DNA of 64,000 nt from Sphingobium arseniciresistens. Lineage in GTDB: Bacteria; Pseudomonadota; Alphaproteobacteria; Sphingomonadales; Sphingomonadaceae. The position numbers and the translations under genes are program-made. Location: the NCBI GenBank assembly GCA_029167225.1, contig JARFNK010000015.1:86980-150979 (forward strand). Direction: 5' to 3'. Positions 43,625-52,253 of the stretch are shown one piece after another; position 1 is the first letter of the stretch; each line of letters starts with the position of its first letter. Below the pieces are notes generated by a model that ran no database searches, was not told where the DNA came from, and saw nothing but the letters and a program-made list of their open reading frames with translations.

Positions 43625-43943
43625 TTTTACGCATTAGCAGAAAGCCCAGCCCCGTTTCCTTCCTTTTACGCAGGTGCGCAACGCGGCTCGCCAGATATTC
43701 CGCGGCACTGCCGGAATCCACCGTCGCGAGCGACCCGCGATAGACGATTCCGCACGCGGCGAGGCCCTCAGCAAGGCTAGACGCTACCGACGTCTGCTCA
43801 CGGCGCAAGCTGCCCCTCGAGCTCGCCGCCGGAAGCGTCCGCTTAGTCCCCAGGTCCCGCCCATCACGTTCGACCCTTCTTTGCCGTTCCAACGCGAGTT
43901 TTCGATCCCCAGGTCCGGAAGGGCAGGTATTTGATCTTCTCAC
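43617..43943 (-). CDS. small hypothetical protein upstream of the Lit-like gene
   Basis: A 108-residue frame overlapping the Lit-like start by 8 bp, which suggests coupling. The C-terminal half (SVASSLAEGLAACGIVYRG, SAAEYLASRVAHLRKRKET) looks like a real protein; the N-terminal half is arginine-rich and doubtful. I do not recognise a family, and the true start may be internal. From 43927 to 44091 the plus strand reads FDLLTSKLALGSLADHRLIF and on without a start codon, possibly a gene remnant. Confidence 0.35.
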   Translation of the reverse strand: MRRSNTCPSGPGDRKLALERQRRVERDGRDLGTKRTLPAASSRGSLRREQTSVASSLAEGLAACGIVYRGSLATVDSGSAAEYLASRVAHLRKRKETGLGFLLMRKND

Positions 43944-44106
43944 CTCGAAGCTGGCGCTTGGCAGTCTCGCGGATCATCGGCTCATTTTTGATGACAGAGC
44001 CTCGGTCGGTTTCGATCGGATGACGGAGATGGCACTATTCGAGGGGCTTGTAGTCGTCCGGCCGGACTCGGTAGAAGCATCGTTAGGCTAAACAGGGGGG
44101 GAATAG

Positions 44107-44520
44107 ATGGCGCGTTGGGGGCTCGCCGCTACAGGCGGCATAATCGCGTTGATCGCCATATTCATCGGCGGTGAAAAGCCGCCAACCGGCACCAAGCCTG
44201 CGCCAGGGGCATCCTTCGTTGACGCAGCAGCTGCGCCCGGACAGCATAGTGCGATGGAACAGCCCCAGATCAAGGGCGGCGAGACATATGCCGAATATGA
44301 AACCCGACGCTATTCGCTGGAAGGCTCGGCAGGTTCCTATGAAGGTTATGGCTGCACACAGGATTGCAGCGGCCATGACGCTGGATATCGGTGGGCTGAG
44401 GACAATGACCTGACCGACCCCGACGATTGCGGCGGTAAGTCCTGGTCCTTTGAAGAAGGTTGTCGCTCTTTCGCGGAAGAACGCCAGGAGGCAGAGGCTG
44501 AAGACCATTCGGAGCAATGA
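44107..44520 (+). CDS. small membrane-anchored or exported hypothetical protein
   Basis: A 137-residue protein with an N-terminal hydrophobic helix (WGLAATGGIIALIAIFIGG), a short proline linker and an acidic domain with GYGCTQDCSGHDAGYRWAED and DDCGGKSWSFEEGCRSFAEE. The four cysteines and the CSGHxAGY phrase suggest a periplasmic disulphide-stabilised fold. I cannot name the family. It is convergent with the degraded genes to its right. Confidence 0.6.
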   Translation: MARWGLAATGGIIALIAIFIGGEKPPTGTKPAPGASFVDAAAAPGQHSAMEQPQIKGGETYAEYETRRYSLEGSAGSYEGYGCTQDCSGHDAGYRWAEDNDLTDPDDCGGKSWSFEEGCRSFAEERQEAEAEDHSEQ

Positions 44521-44571
44521 GGCCCTGGCATGTCGGCATGGTTGGGATGCCCCAGTCCCAACGGCGCAGTG

Positions 44572-44850
44572 CTATGTTGCGTGTTCCGTGATTGGCGAAA
44601 TTGCCCGGCTATAGCGGATTTTTGCGGAGCTGAAGAAACCGCCGCATTCGTTCTTCGCCAAACAGCCTGTGCAGTCGGGCATGTATTCCTGTTTCCAGTC
44701 GCTGATTGAGGACGAGCGAAGCCTCGGATCGACGGCGCAAGGACGCAGGTCTGGCTGTTGTAAATCGATGTCCTGAGCCCGGCCCGATCGAGGATTCCTA
44801 CGGCTTCGGCCAGCTCTGCCTGGTAGACGGCGTGGGTAACCGGAGTTACT
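44572..44850 (-). pseudogene. frameshifted C-terminal remnant resembling HxsC radical SAM maturase
   Basis: Read on the minus strand, one frame gives THAVYQAELAEAVGILDRAG, then SIYNSQTCVLAPSIRGFAR, and the next frame continues SISDWKQEYMPDCTGC and NECGGFFSSAKIRYSR up to a TAG at 44572. Joined, these resemble the cysteine-rich C-terminus of HxsC, the maturase of His-Xaa-Ser peptide systems. The frame changes near 44705-44720, a TGA lies just upstream, and no other hxs gene is present, so this is a dead fragment. Confidence 0.5.
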
Positions 44851-44881
44851 CACCGCCCTCGGTCATTCGTTCACTTTCGGG

Positions 44882-45316
44882 CTAGTGCTGGCATCGATGA
44901 TCACGCCAATATCGAGGCCAGACCAACACCAATTTAGTTGCGATCATCGCGCACGAAAGGTCGCGCTCATCGGCCAAAGTGCACTATGCCGCCGTACGAC
45001 TTCCGCCGGCGTCTCCGACTGAACGACAGACCATCGGGGCTGACCGAACCTGAATGTGGCCAGTCGCAATGCGTCCTTTTGGTCCTCCGAACAGATTGAC
45101 CAATGCGTCACGGGCTTGCTGCGCTGACGCTTGAGGACAAGGCTGATTAGGGCGGCATGTGCCATCGGCCTCTCGCGCAGCGATGCCGCTGATCCGAACT
45201 TTTGGACCCTCGGCACACCATACCGGTCCATCTCCGTAATATACGTGAGTGGGACGACACTGGAAAATCTTGCCAGAAGGCACAATCATTGCAGCGGCGG
45301 CAATCAATGATATCAT
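44882..45316 (-). pseudogene. staphylococcal-nuclease-like protein interrupted by an amber codon
   Basis: The frame from the ATG at 45316 gives a signal-like start (MISLIAAAAMIVPSG), then VRISGIAAREADGTCRPN and CRSVGDAGGSRTAA, before a TAG at 44984-44986. The same frame continues past it as CTLADERDLSCAMIATKLVL then WPRYWRDHRC to a TAG at 44882. Related nuclease-homologue proteins carry a tryptophan where the TAG stands, so a single TGG to TAG change explains it. The ATG overlaps the XpaC stop, making it the last gene of the ter/tel array. Confidence 0.7.
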
Positions 45317-45984
45317 AAAAAGGGGTTGTCCTCATCCGCATAGCGCTGCCCGATAAACTGGGTGTTTTGAGTGAAGGCATCTATGTCATGCTGAGCGAGA
45401 TTGCGCAGGATTTCGTCGATCCGGCTCTGCATCTTGTCGAGGCTCTCATTCAGGATGAAGCTGGCTGATTTGCCGGTCTTGCGAAAGATCTCTGACCGGT
45501 GCAACGCCGGGATGTCGATGTAGCTTTTGACAAGCTTGGGCAGATGATGACTGCGCATTTGCTCGACATCGACGCGGGAGAAGCCGGGAATGGTTTCACG
45601 TTCCATCGCTGCCTCGACCTGCTGCAGACAAGCATGGATGCGGCGTATCCGGTCTTTGGCTGGGCCGGGTACGCGTTCATCTTCATAGTCGATGATCGCC
45701 GGCGGTAGCGGAGTGGCGGCGGCAGAAATGGCATTGGTCGGCTTCGTGGATGGGGAACTCTGGGCACCGAACAGTGCGCGGTTGAGCTTGTCAAAAATGC
45801 TCAATTCAGCCTCCAGCTCGCGTCTTGTTTCTCGCCATGACCTTCGTCCATCTTTCTTTAACCGCGCGTCATACACCACCCATACTGCCCTACCAGCACG
45901 CTTATTGCGATACTGGTAGAGCAACAACTGCAGGACGTACCATGCAGCAATCAGTCCAAAAAGGATTGCAAGGGCAGCGATCAT
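45313..45984 (-). CDS. XpaC-like (5-bromo-4-chloroindolyl phosphate hydrolysis) protein
   Basis: A 223-residue protein with an N-terminal membrane helix (MIAALAILFGLIAAWYVLQLLL) and a cytoplasmic helical domain; IRRIHACLQQVEAAMERETI and FIGQRYADEDNPFL are typical of the XpaC family, which is commonly paired with TelA. The name comes from a Bacillus phenotype and its biochemical role is unclear. Its start overlaps the telA stop (ATGA), so the pair is coupled. Confidence 0.8.
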   Translation of the reverse strand: MIAALAILFGLIAAWYVLQLLLYQYRNKRAGRAVWVVYDARLKKDGRRSWRETRRELEAELSIFDKLNRALFGAQSSPSTKPTNAISAAATPLPPAIIDYEDERVPGPAKDRIRRIHACLQQVEAAMERETIPGFSRVDVEQMRSHHLPKLVKSYIDIPALHRSEIFRKTGKSASFILNESLDKMQSRIDEILRNLAQHDIDAFTQNTQFIGQRYADEDNPFL

Positions 45985-47150
45985 GCGATGCTGAGAAGCG
46001 GATCCGTCCCGAGAGCGCGCTGCGATGCGCCTTCCGAGCGGGCGATATAGCCCTTGGCCTTTTCGGTTTCGGCCGAGAGGACATCGACCGTCTGCTTCAT
46101 GTTCGACAGCGCCTTGATCTTGAATTCATCGACGGCGTCCATCGTCGCGTAGATGTTGGCAAAGGCCCTCTGAAGCGTTTCGACCTGAATGGTCGAGGAG
46201 GCCGCCTGCTCATGGATGCGTGCCGTGTTGGTCTTGAGCAGTTCGCTGGTGCTCTCGATCATGTTCGAGGTGGTCGTGTTGAGGGCCGTGATCTGATCCA
46301 GCACGAGCTTCTGGCTGGCGAGCGCCTGCGCTACCGTCACGGCGGTGCGCAGGGCTGCAATGGTCGTCGTTGACGCACGATCGACGCCCTTGATCAGCTC
46401 GATGTTGTTCTTTTTGATCAGGTCCATGGCGAGGTAACCCTGGACCGTGACGGCCATCTGGGTGAGAAGATCGGTGGTGCGCTGGCGAACGTAGAACAAC
46501 GCCTGCTCGCGGATGGCCTTGGCTTTCGCTGGATCAATCGCGTCCAGCTCTGCCGCCTTGTCCTCGAGGCGGGTGTCGAGGGTCTTGGAGATATGGATCA
46601 TCTGCTCCAGTTTCCCCATCATTTCCCACATTTTGCGACGCTCAGCTTCGATGGCGATGTTGTCCTGAAGCAAGCCATCCTTGCCTCGGGTCAAAGCCGT
46701 GAGAATGCCGTTGATGTGGCTTTGAGCAGACGCATATTTGTCGAAATAGGCCTTCAGCTTGCTGCCAAAGGGGATAATGCCGAACAGCTTGCGTGGCTGG
46801 AGCAGGCCGCCATCGCGCGACGGATCGAGCCCTTCGATGACATTGCGCAATTCGATCAAGGAGCTGCCGACGCCACCCTCACCGTCCATCGCCTTGGTTG
46901 GGCGATCGAGAAAGCGGTTGCTCTGGCTCGTGAGGGCAACGATCTCCTTCTGGCCGATGTTGGCCAGCTGGTTGACCTTGTTGCCGAAGTCCGGGCTGTT
47001 GGCGTCGAGCGATACCAGTTCGCCGACATATTGGTCCACCTTGACGTCGAGCTTGCTCTTAACGTCGGAATCAATCGGCACAAGGCCAGCAGCCTTTTCC
47101 GATGGGATAGAGGCTACGGGTTCCGGCGCTTTAAGGACAAGATCGTTCAT
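45981..47150 (-). CDS. telA: toxic anion resistance protein TelA
   Basis: A 389-residue, almost wholly helical protein (PF05816). KAPEPVASIPSEKA opens it; NLANIGQ-like SPDFGNKVNQLANIGQKEI, then FLDRPTKAMDG and the long helices AIEAERRKMWEMMGKLEQ, MDLIKKNNIELIKGVDRASTTTIAALRTA carry the family pattern (shown here in pieces). Family members associate with tellurite and other oxyanion or antimicrobial resistance. I chose the ATG at 47150, preceded by GGGGGT, over a GTG 12 bases upstream. Confidence 0.9.
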   Translation of the reverse strand: MNDLVLKAPEPVASIPSEKAAGLVPIDSDVKSKLDVKVDQYVGELVSLDANSPDFGNKVNQLANIGQKEIVALTSQSNRFLDRPTKAMDGEGGVGSSLIELRNVIEGLDPSRDGGLLQPRKLFGIIPFGSKLKAYFDKYASAQSHINGILTALTRGKDGLLQDNIAIEAERRKMWEMMGKLEQMIHISKTLDTRLEDKAAELDAIDPAKAKAIREQALFYVRQRTTDLLTQMAVTVQGYLAMDLIKKNNIELIKGVDRASTTTIAALRTAVTVAQALASQKLVLDQITALNTTTSNMIESTSELLKTNTARIHEQAASSTIQVETLQRAFANIYATMDAVDEFKIKALSNMKQTVDVLSAETEKAKGYIARSEGASQRALGTDPLLSIA

Positions 47151-47211
47151 GGTTACCCCCAAAGTTCGTTCTGCATTCAGTAACTAGGCGATTTCTTGCG
47201 CGTGCTCCAGC

Positions 47212-48114
47212 CTATGCGACTCTGCTTTGCGCCTCTGTGACCGGTGTCGCGGTGCCAAAGATTTGTGCTCGCTGAATGATCGTGCCGGCCCATCGTGAGT
47301 GCGTGGCAGGCTCGCACATGCTGCCATGGGCGCCGAAAACCGCCGGGGCGTCCTTTTCGAGGATCGCCCGAGCTTCGGCCATTTCTGCGCCGCTTGGACG
47401 GTACAGGCTCTGGATGGTTTCCATCTGCAAAGGATGAACCGCTGTCTTGGTCAGCAAGCCATGTTCGATGTCCTGTTCAACCTCAGCGCGGAGCACATCG
47501 GTTGAGGAGAAATGCTCGAAAACGGGCGCTGCGACGCTGAAGCCGTAGGGCAGGAAGGTTCCAGCAATGTCGCGGATGACCGGCCCAAGCGGACCATCAT
47601 AGGCGGTCCGCGTATTGGAGCGACGAACCCCTAGGATGTTGAGGATATCATTGCCGCCAATGCGAATAGCGGTGACACGGTCGGCATAGGGCAGCAGCTG
47701 GTCCCGCAGACGGCTAAGCGCCGTCCGGTCAAAGGCTTCCTCGCCCTCGATCGTGGGCATGAAGGCATGTTTTCCTTGGACGAGCACGGAAAGCCATTGG
47801 GGCAGGTTCTGAGTCGTGATCTTCGGGAGGACAAATCCTTGGATTGCTTCAATGCCCGGAAGGCGCAGCAAGCGGACCAGCATCTCGATATTGCGCGGAC
47901 GCGCGAATACCAGAACAGGCGTTTCGCGCGCAGCAAATTGGGCCAGCGCTTCGGCAAAGCGCGCTTCAGCTTGCTCAACCTGATCCTCGCGAATGGCGTC
48001 CTCAAGGCAGATGACAATGGAACGAACCGAAGGGTTGGCTCCGTAGGCAGTGTCGAGGAGATTGTCCTTGATCGCAGGGACGTACAGGGTTGCCCCCAAC
48101 TCAATTGCTTTCAT
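47212..48114 (-). CDS. HpcH/HpaI aldolase / citrate lyase family protein (ter-associated)
   Basis: A 300-residue TIM-barrel C-C lyase: LYVPAIKDNLLDTAYGAN, SIVICLEDAIREDQV with the metal-binding acid, VFARPRNIEML and ITAIR-type VTAIRIGGNDILNILGVRR. In ter operons such lyases occur with HAD, phosphoribosyltransferase and ATP-grasp enzymes, proposed by others to make a nucleoside-like metabolite. Substrate unknown. Its ATG overlaps the upstream StiP-like gene by 4 bp. Confidence 0.85.
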   Translation of the reverse strand: MKAIELGATLYVPAIKDNLLDTAYGANPSVRSIVICLEDAIREDQVEQAEARFAEALAQFAARETPVLVFARPRNIEMLVRLLRLPGIEAIQGFVLPKITTQNLPQWLSVLVQGKHAFMPTIEGEEAFDRTALSRLRDQLLPYADRVTAIRIGGNDILNILGVRRSNTRTAYDGPLGPVIRDIAGTFLPYGFSVAAPVFEHFSSTDVLRAEVEQDIEHGLLTKTAVHPLQMETIQSLYRPSGAEMAEARAILEKDAPAVFGAHGSMCEPATHSRWAGTIIQRAQIFGTATPVTEAQSRVA

Positions 48115-49214
48115 TCCTGTTCCCCCTGCAGGCGCTTGATGATCGTTACGGCGCGGTAGTTTTTCAGGTCCATTTCTTCGACCACCAGGCCGACAGCTTC
48201 TGCCAAATGCCTGATATGCTGGACATCAGGGTCATCGAGATCGCGGACGCAGACCCGATCAGGAACTCGGCGCAGGATCGCGCGGGTTGCTTCGGCGATG
48301 CCCGGCTTGATCCGGTTTACGTCGCTGATCTCACCTTCCACGGTGAAATTGCGGAGCAGGGCTTCGCGTCCGTCGCGTGCTGCATTCGCTTCATTCAGCG
48401 ACCATGGATTCCAAATTGCCTTCGGCATGGGCGCATTTTCGATAGCAGTGATGAAATGACGGCTGATGTCGAATGGCGCGTGCTCTTCCTGGAAAAGGCA
48501 GGCGTGGAAATCGTCTGGACCCACGAGGTCATCGGTCAGGACAGAACGGCTGATGAGACCCGAGACGATGCCGTTCAGCAGGCCGCTCGGAATGACATAA
48601 TCTTCGGCCGTGGCAGCCAGATCCGCGCAGCCAGCGGGATCGGCGATGACTGCAAGATAGGGCGAGAAGCCGAGCGATTCCTCAGCGAGCGAGCGCTCGA
48701 GCTCACCCTTGATCGCGCCCTTGCCGGTCCATCCGTCGAGGAAGATCGAGGTTTCGGTACCGTGACAAGCCTTGATGTAGCGAAGGGCATTGAGATCGAT
48801 GCCGCGACCGCGAATGATGCTGATCGAATAATGATGGGCATCAATGCCGATACGGACCAGAGCGCGCTTCAAAAGGACGCCGATGGGCGTCCCTGCCCGC
48901 GCCAGAGAAATGACGACACATTCCTTGGCGGTTTCCGGGCACGCCGCGATCTTGCGCGCGAGGAACTCGATATGTGCCCGCAGCGTCCCGCCATTACGGC
49001 GAAGCGCGTCGGCATAGAGCGTCATATAGCGCTCGTCCGGCACCTTTTCCGGTGACAGCATTTCAGAATAGTGGCGCGTGCCCGACTGGATCAGGCGCTC
49101 CTTCTCCTCGACATCGACATGCTGGATTGCGGCCGGCTTAAGCAGGATCTGGACGTCAGACGGATCGTAAGAGCCGGAGAACAGGGCGGGTTTTTCAGCG
49201 AGGATCGTGCTCAT
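48111..49214 (-). CDS. StiP-family protein (ter-associated cysteine protease-like)
   Basis: A 367-residue protein starting MSTILAEKPALFSGSYDPSD. RHYSEMLSPEKVPDERYMTL, ISLARAGTPIGVLLKRAL, HYSISIIRGRGIDLNAL and FLDGWTGKGAIKGEL match the StiP family of tellurite operons. The FLDGWTGKG segment is phosphoribosyltransferase-like (PRPP loop), so an enzymatic role in nucleotide chemistry is at least as likely as proteolysis. The ATG overlaps the HAD stop (TAATG). Confidence 0.85.
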   Translation of the reverse strand: MSTILAEKPALFSGSYDPSDVQILLKPAAIQHVDVEEKERLIQSGTRHYSEMLSPEKVPDERYMTLYADALRRNGGTLRAHIEFLARKIAACPETAKECVVISLARAGTPIGVLLKRALVRIGIDAHHYSISIIRGRGIDLNALRYIKACHGTETSIFLDGWTGKGAIKGELERSLAEESLGFSPYLAVIADPAGCADLAATAEDYVIPSGLLNGIVSGLISRSVLTDDLVGPDDFHACLFQEEHAPFDISRHFITAIENAPMPKAIWNPWSLNEANAARDGREALLRNFTVEGEISDVNRIKPGIAEATRAILRRVPDRVCVRDLDDPDVQHIRHLAEAVGLVVEEMDLKNYRAVTIIKRLQGEQE

Positions 49215-49960
49215 TAGCGGGTCCAATCATTGCCGCTGCGCACAGCGTTCCAGAACTGAGAATTGGTGGGGGCCATGGCAAAGTCACACAGGTCCATGAA
49301 GCCGACGTCCGAGGTGCTGTCGCCGACGCCGATGATCGGGGCGTCGGGCGCGGTGGAGCGGACTTTCTCGATGAGGTAGGTGACCGCGTGCCGCTTGTTC
49401 AGCCACGAGGGCATGTAGGCGAGATTGTTGCCGTTCTTGTGGCGACGCCAGCCGAACGGCGTAATCTCGGCATGAACCTCGGTCAGCTCATCCAGGATCT
49501 CACCATCATCGATGTTGCTCTTGATGACGATGTAGAGTGGCAGGCCGTGCTCGGAGACGATCCAGTGACGGAACTGCTCTGCTTCAAGCGGTCGGGTCAT
49601 CTCCCCGTACATCTCATGGATGCTGGGCTCGTTGGCGGCCGAGGCGATGAGGTGGCTGTGCCACTCTTCGTCGACCGCCCCCCCTTCAAGTGTGATGCAG
49701 CCACCGTTGGAGCAGATCGCTGGCGCCTGCTCAATATCGACCCGGGCCATCACTTCGGTGCTGCGGGCGGTCACGGGGATGACCTTGCCGGCGCGAAACC
49801 AGCCGAGTAGGTTTTCCTGGCGCTTAGTGGCATAGCCCGACGGCGAACCATCGACGAGCGTGCTCATCAGGCGGAGACCATCCGCCTTCTTGTCAGGGCA
49901 CTTCCGGGCAGTTTGGAACAGGGTGTCATCCAGATCGGTGAACACAACAGGCGCGGTCAT
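49214..49960 (-). CDS. HAD-superfamily hydrolase (ter-associated)
   Basis: A 248-residue phosphatase-like protein with motif I VVFTDLDDTLFQTAR, a Cof-type cap, and the C-terminal motif GVGDSTSDVGFMDLCDFAMA. I start it at the ATG at 49960, two bases after the phosphoribosyltransferase stop. It likely removes a phosphate from the metabolite handled by the neighbouring enzymes. Confidence 0.88.
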   Translation of the reverse strand: MTAPVVFTDLDDTLFQTARKCPDKKADGLRLMSTLVDGSPSGYATKRQENLLGWFRAGKVIPVTARSTEVMARVDIEQAPAICSNGGCITLEGGAVDEEWHSHLIASAANEPSIHEMYGEMTRPLEAEQFRHWIVSEHGLPLYIVIKSNIDDGEILDELTEVHAEITPFGWRRHKNGNNLAYMPSWLNKRHAVTYLIEKVRSTAPDAPIIGVGDSTSDVGFMDLCDFAMAPTNSQFWNAVRSGNDWTR

Positions 49961-49962
49961 TC

Positions 49963-51114
49963 TTATTTTTCCTCCGCAGAGTGGTATGCGCAAAGGACCA
50001 TCTCAATCGGTATGTCCTTGCCAAGAGCGGCGACGGCCGCCTTCGCCTGGCGGACCTGTTCACCCGCAATCTCAGCAGTGATGATGATGCGGTCGGGCTG
50101 ATGGCCCAGGATGTTATAAAGGTGGCAGGGGGCGCCGCTGCCGTAAGCATCGTCGAAATGCGATACGTTCTCCATGGCATGGCCCAGCAGCGCGGGCGTC
50201 CGGGTGATGCATTGGACGGCGGCAATCCCGCCCTTGGCTTCGATTTCCTCGGCGATGAGCAAGGCTTCATAGCTGTGTTCGCCGTCGCCAAGCACAAGGA
50301 TGCGCTCTCCGGCCTTAGGTTCCACCGGCGCTCGGGAGGCGCACTCCGGGTCGAGAAGACCCGAACGGCTGCCCATGCCAGTGGCCGGAGCCGTGCCCAC
50401 ACCATTGCTGGTGCTGGCCAACTGGGGCGGCACCTGGTCCGGGTTCTTCTCCCAATTCATCGCGCCCCGCAGGATCGCGTGCCCGGTGGTGGGAAGCGGC
50501 ATGGCCGTGCAATAGGCCTGGCCGCTCCAGTCGGTGAGGCAGCAGGTTTCGATGCGCTCAAGGTTCGGCAAGGCCGCCATCATTGCTTCCGCGCCGCCGA
50601 TGAAGGTGTGGCCCGTGCTGCATTCGTCATCGATGATGACGAGGGTTCGGGCGGAACGCGCGAGCGCGATCAGCTGCTCATCCGCGATCTGGACGAGATG
50701 CGAGGTTGCATGGCTGTGCCCCTCTTCAAAGGTTGCGATGATCGTTGATCCGTCGACGCGCTGGCGGGAGGTCTGCAGGTAGAGAGCAGAGACATCAGGA
50801 TTGTTGCGCCGATAGGCGGCAAACACGCCTTGCCCAAGAGCTGTCGCCGTCTCTGCCATGCCGAGGAAGGCGACCGGCTGGGGTAAGTCGGCGGGCAGCA
50901 TAGCCCCCAGCTGATCCATGGAACCGCGCATGGCGGCCGGAGCCGCCGGCAGGTGGCGTCCGAGAACCTTCGAGACGATCAGGAACCCACGCTTAGGATT
51001 GGCGCGAGCTGCAAAGCCGCACAATTCGTCGATCGAAGCGTCGTTCTGAATTTTGAGAGTGAGAGTGCCGCTTTCAAGCGTCACGACGCGCGTGTCGTCG
51101 ACCATGATCGTCAT
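49963..51114 (-). CDS. phosphoribosyltransferase-domain protein (ter-associated)
   Basis: A 383-residue protein. The N-terminal 210 residues form a type I PRTase with the PRPP loop LVIIDDECSTGHTFIGGAE about residue 157; GLLDPECASRAPV begins a second domain (TRSP-like) with RILVLGDGEHSYEALLIAE, and SHFDDAYGSGAPCHLYNI. It belongs with the StiP, HAD and ATP-grasp proteins of ter operons. Substrate unknown. Confidence 0.85.
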   Translation of the reverse strand: MTIMVDDTRVVTLESGTLTLKIQNDASIDELCGFAARANPKRGFLIVSKVLGRHLPAAPAAMRGSMDQLGAMLPADLPQPVAFLGMAETATALGQGVFAAYRRNNPDVSALYLQTSRQRVDGSTIIATFEEGHSHATSHLVQIADEQLIALARSARTLVIIDDECSTGHTFIGGAEAMMAALPNLERIETCCLTDWSGQAYCTAMPLPTTGHAILRGAMNWEKNPDQVPPQLASTSNGVGTAPATGMGSRSGLLDPECASRAPVEPKAGERILVLGDGEHSYEALLIAEEIEAKGGIAAVQCITRTPALLGHAMENVSHFDDAYGSGAPCHLYNILGHQPDRIIITAEIAGEQVRQAKAAVAALGKDIPIEMVLCAYHSAEEK

Positions 51115-51176
51115 GGATCAGAAATTTCCTCTTTATCTGTGAACCCGATAGCCGGGTGTGCCCTGCATATATTTGA

Positions 51177-52244
51177 TCATGTCAGAGGCGTCTGGACCAG
51201 CAGTATTCCTCTGCTGTTGGTTTCTATTTTTGCCCCGAGATGCCGGAGCAGATTTTGAGGCTCAATCTGCGCTAGAGAGGCAAGATTGACCTCGGCCCAT
51301 GCAGGCCGATCGACCGACAAGGTGGCCACATATTCATCTCGTTCCTGCCCAATTGCCCCGCTTCTCTGCGTGTAGGCGGACAGGGCGACGGTATGGATAG
51401 GTTCAGCGACCGCCATAGAATGCCCTACGAGCCGCACCAGCAGCGAACAGACATGGCCGAGGTAGAGAGCTGCGCGCTCCTTCTGGGTCAGCTCTTTCGG
51501 GCGGAATGCCAGCTGTGTGAAGTCAGCCAACCATTTGACCGAGGGCATGTCCTCGATTTCCGGCAGGTCCACGTCGAGTAGTAGCCTGCCGCCGCTAAAG
51601 GAAATCGCGATATTGGTTTCGCGGGGCCATTCCAGCGAGCCGAGACGTTGCAGCAAAGCGTCTTCTATCGCAGCGAGATCGGGCCCCGCGTTCGCTTGAG
51701 CGGCCCGCCAAGCCATGAGCGCCGCCATGTGTTCCTCGCCAGAAGCAAATTGCTCGCGGCTTGGCTTTCCCGCGCCGGAGCCGGAGATCTGGCCGACGGT
51801 TTGGGGAATGTCGAGATGGATGGTCGTTAGAGAGGTGGCAGCGCCATTACGCGCATCGACATTTTCCTGAAGGAATTCGCGCAATTCGTCCTTCATGGTT
51901 CGCTTGATGAGCGGGATCAGTGCGGGGTCAATGGACTGGCCCTCCCCATCGAGAAACACCAGCTGATCCTCGACAATCCGAGCTACGAGGCCGTTGGGGA
52001 TCTGAGGCTCCGGGGGCGTTGGCGCGGCTGGTGGCCGACTTGGAGTGGAGCTGCGGCTGGGCTTGTCGAGCCGCTCGCGATAGCTCAGCCCGGTTCCGGG
52101 GATGCCGACATTGCCATAAACACCGCGCTTACCCATCGTAATCGAGGCGCCGCGCGGCCCGACCGATAGCGAAGCACCAGAGCCGCTGAGGTTGAGCCGG
52201 ACGCCCGGCAAGATTGAAATACGTTTGCTGAATCGAAAACCCAC
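51177..52244 (-). CDS. DUF4236 domain protein
   Basis: A 355-residue protein whose first 55 residues are a textbook DUF4236 domain: MGFRFSKRISILPGVRLNLS, GASLSVGPRGASIT and GKRGVYGNVGIPGTGLSYRE. The C-terminal 250 residues (EDMPSVKWLADFTQLAFRP, YLGHVCSLLVRLVGH) are not recognised. DUF4236 is widespread in bacteria without known function. It lies 9 bp after the protease-fusion gene and so belongs to the ter array. Confidence 0.85.
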   Translation of the reverse strand: MGFRFSKRISILPGVRLNLSGSGASLSVGPRGASITMGKRGVYGNVGIPGTGLSYRERLDKPSRSSTPSRPPAAPTPPEPQIPNGLVARIVEDQLVFLDGEGQSIDPALIPLIKRTMKDELREFLQENVDARNGAATSLTTIHLDIPQTVGQISGSGAGKPSREQFASGEEHMAALMAWRAAQANAGPDLAAIEDALLQRLGSLEWPRETNIAISFSGGRLLLDVDLPEIEDMPSVKWLADFTQLAFRPKELTQKERAALYLGHVCSLLVRLVGHSMAVAEPIHTVALSAYTQRSGAIGQERDEYVATLSVDRPAWAEVNLASLAQIEPQNLLRHLGAKIETNSRGILLVQTPLT

Positions 52245-52253
52245 GAGACCCCC

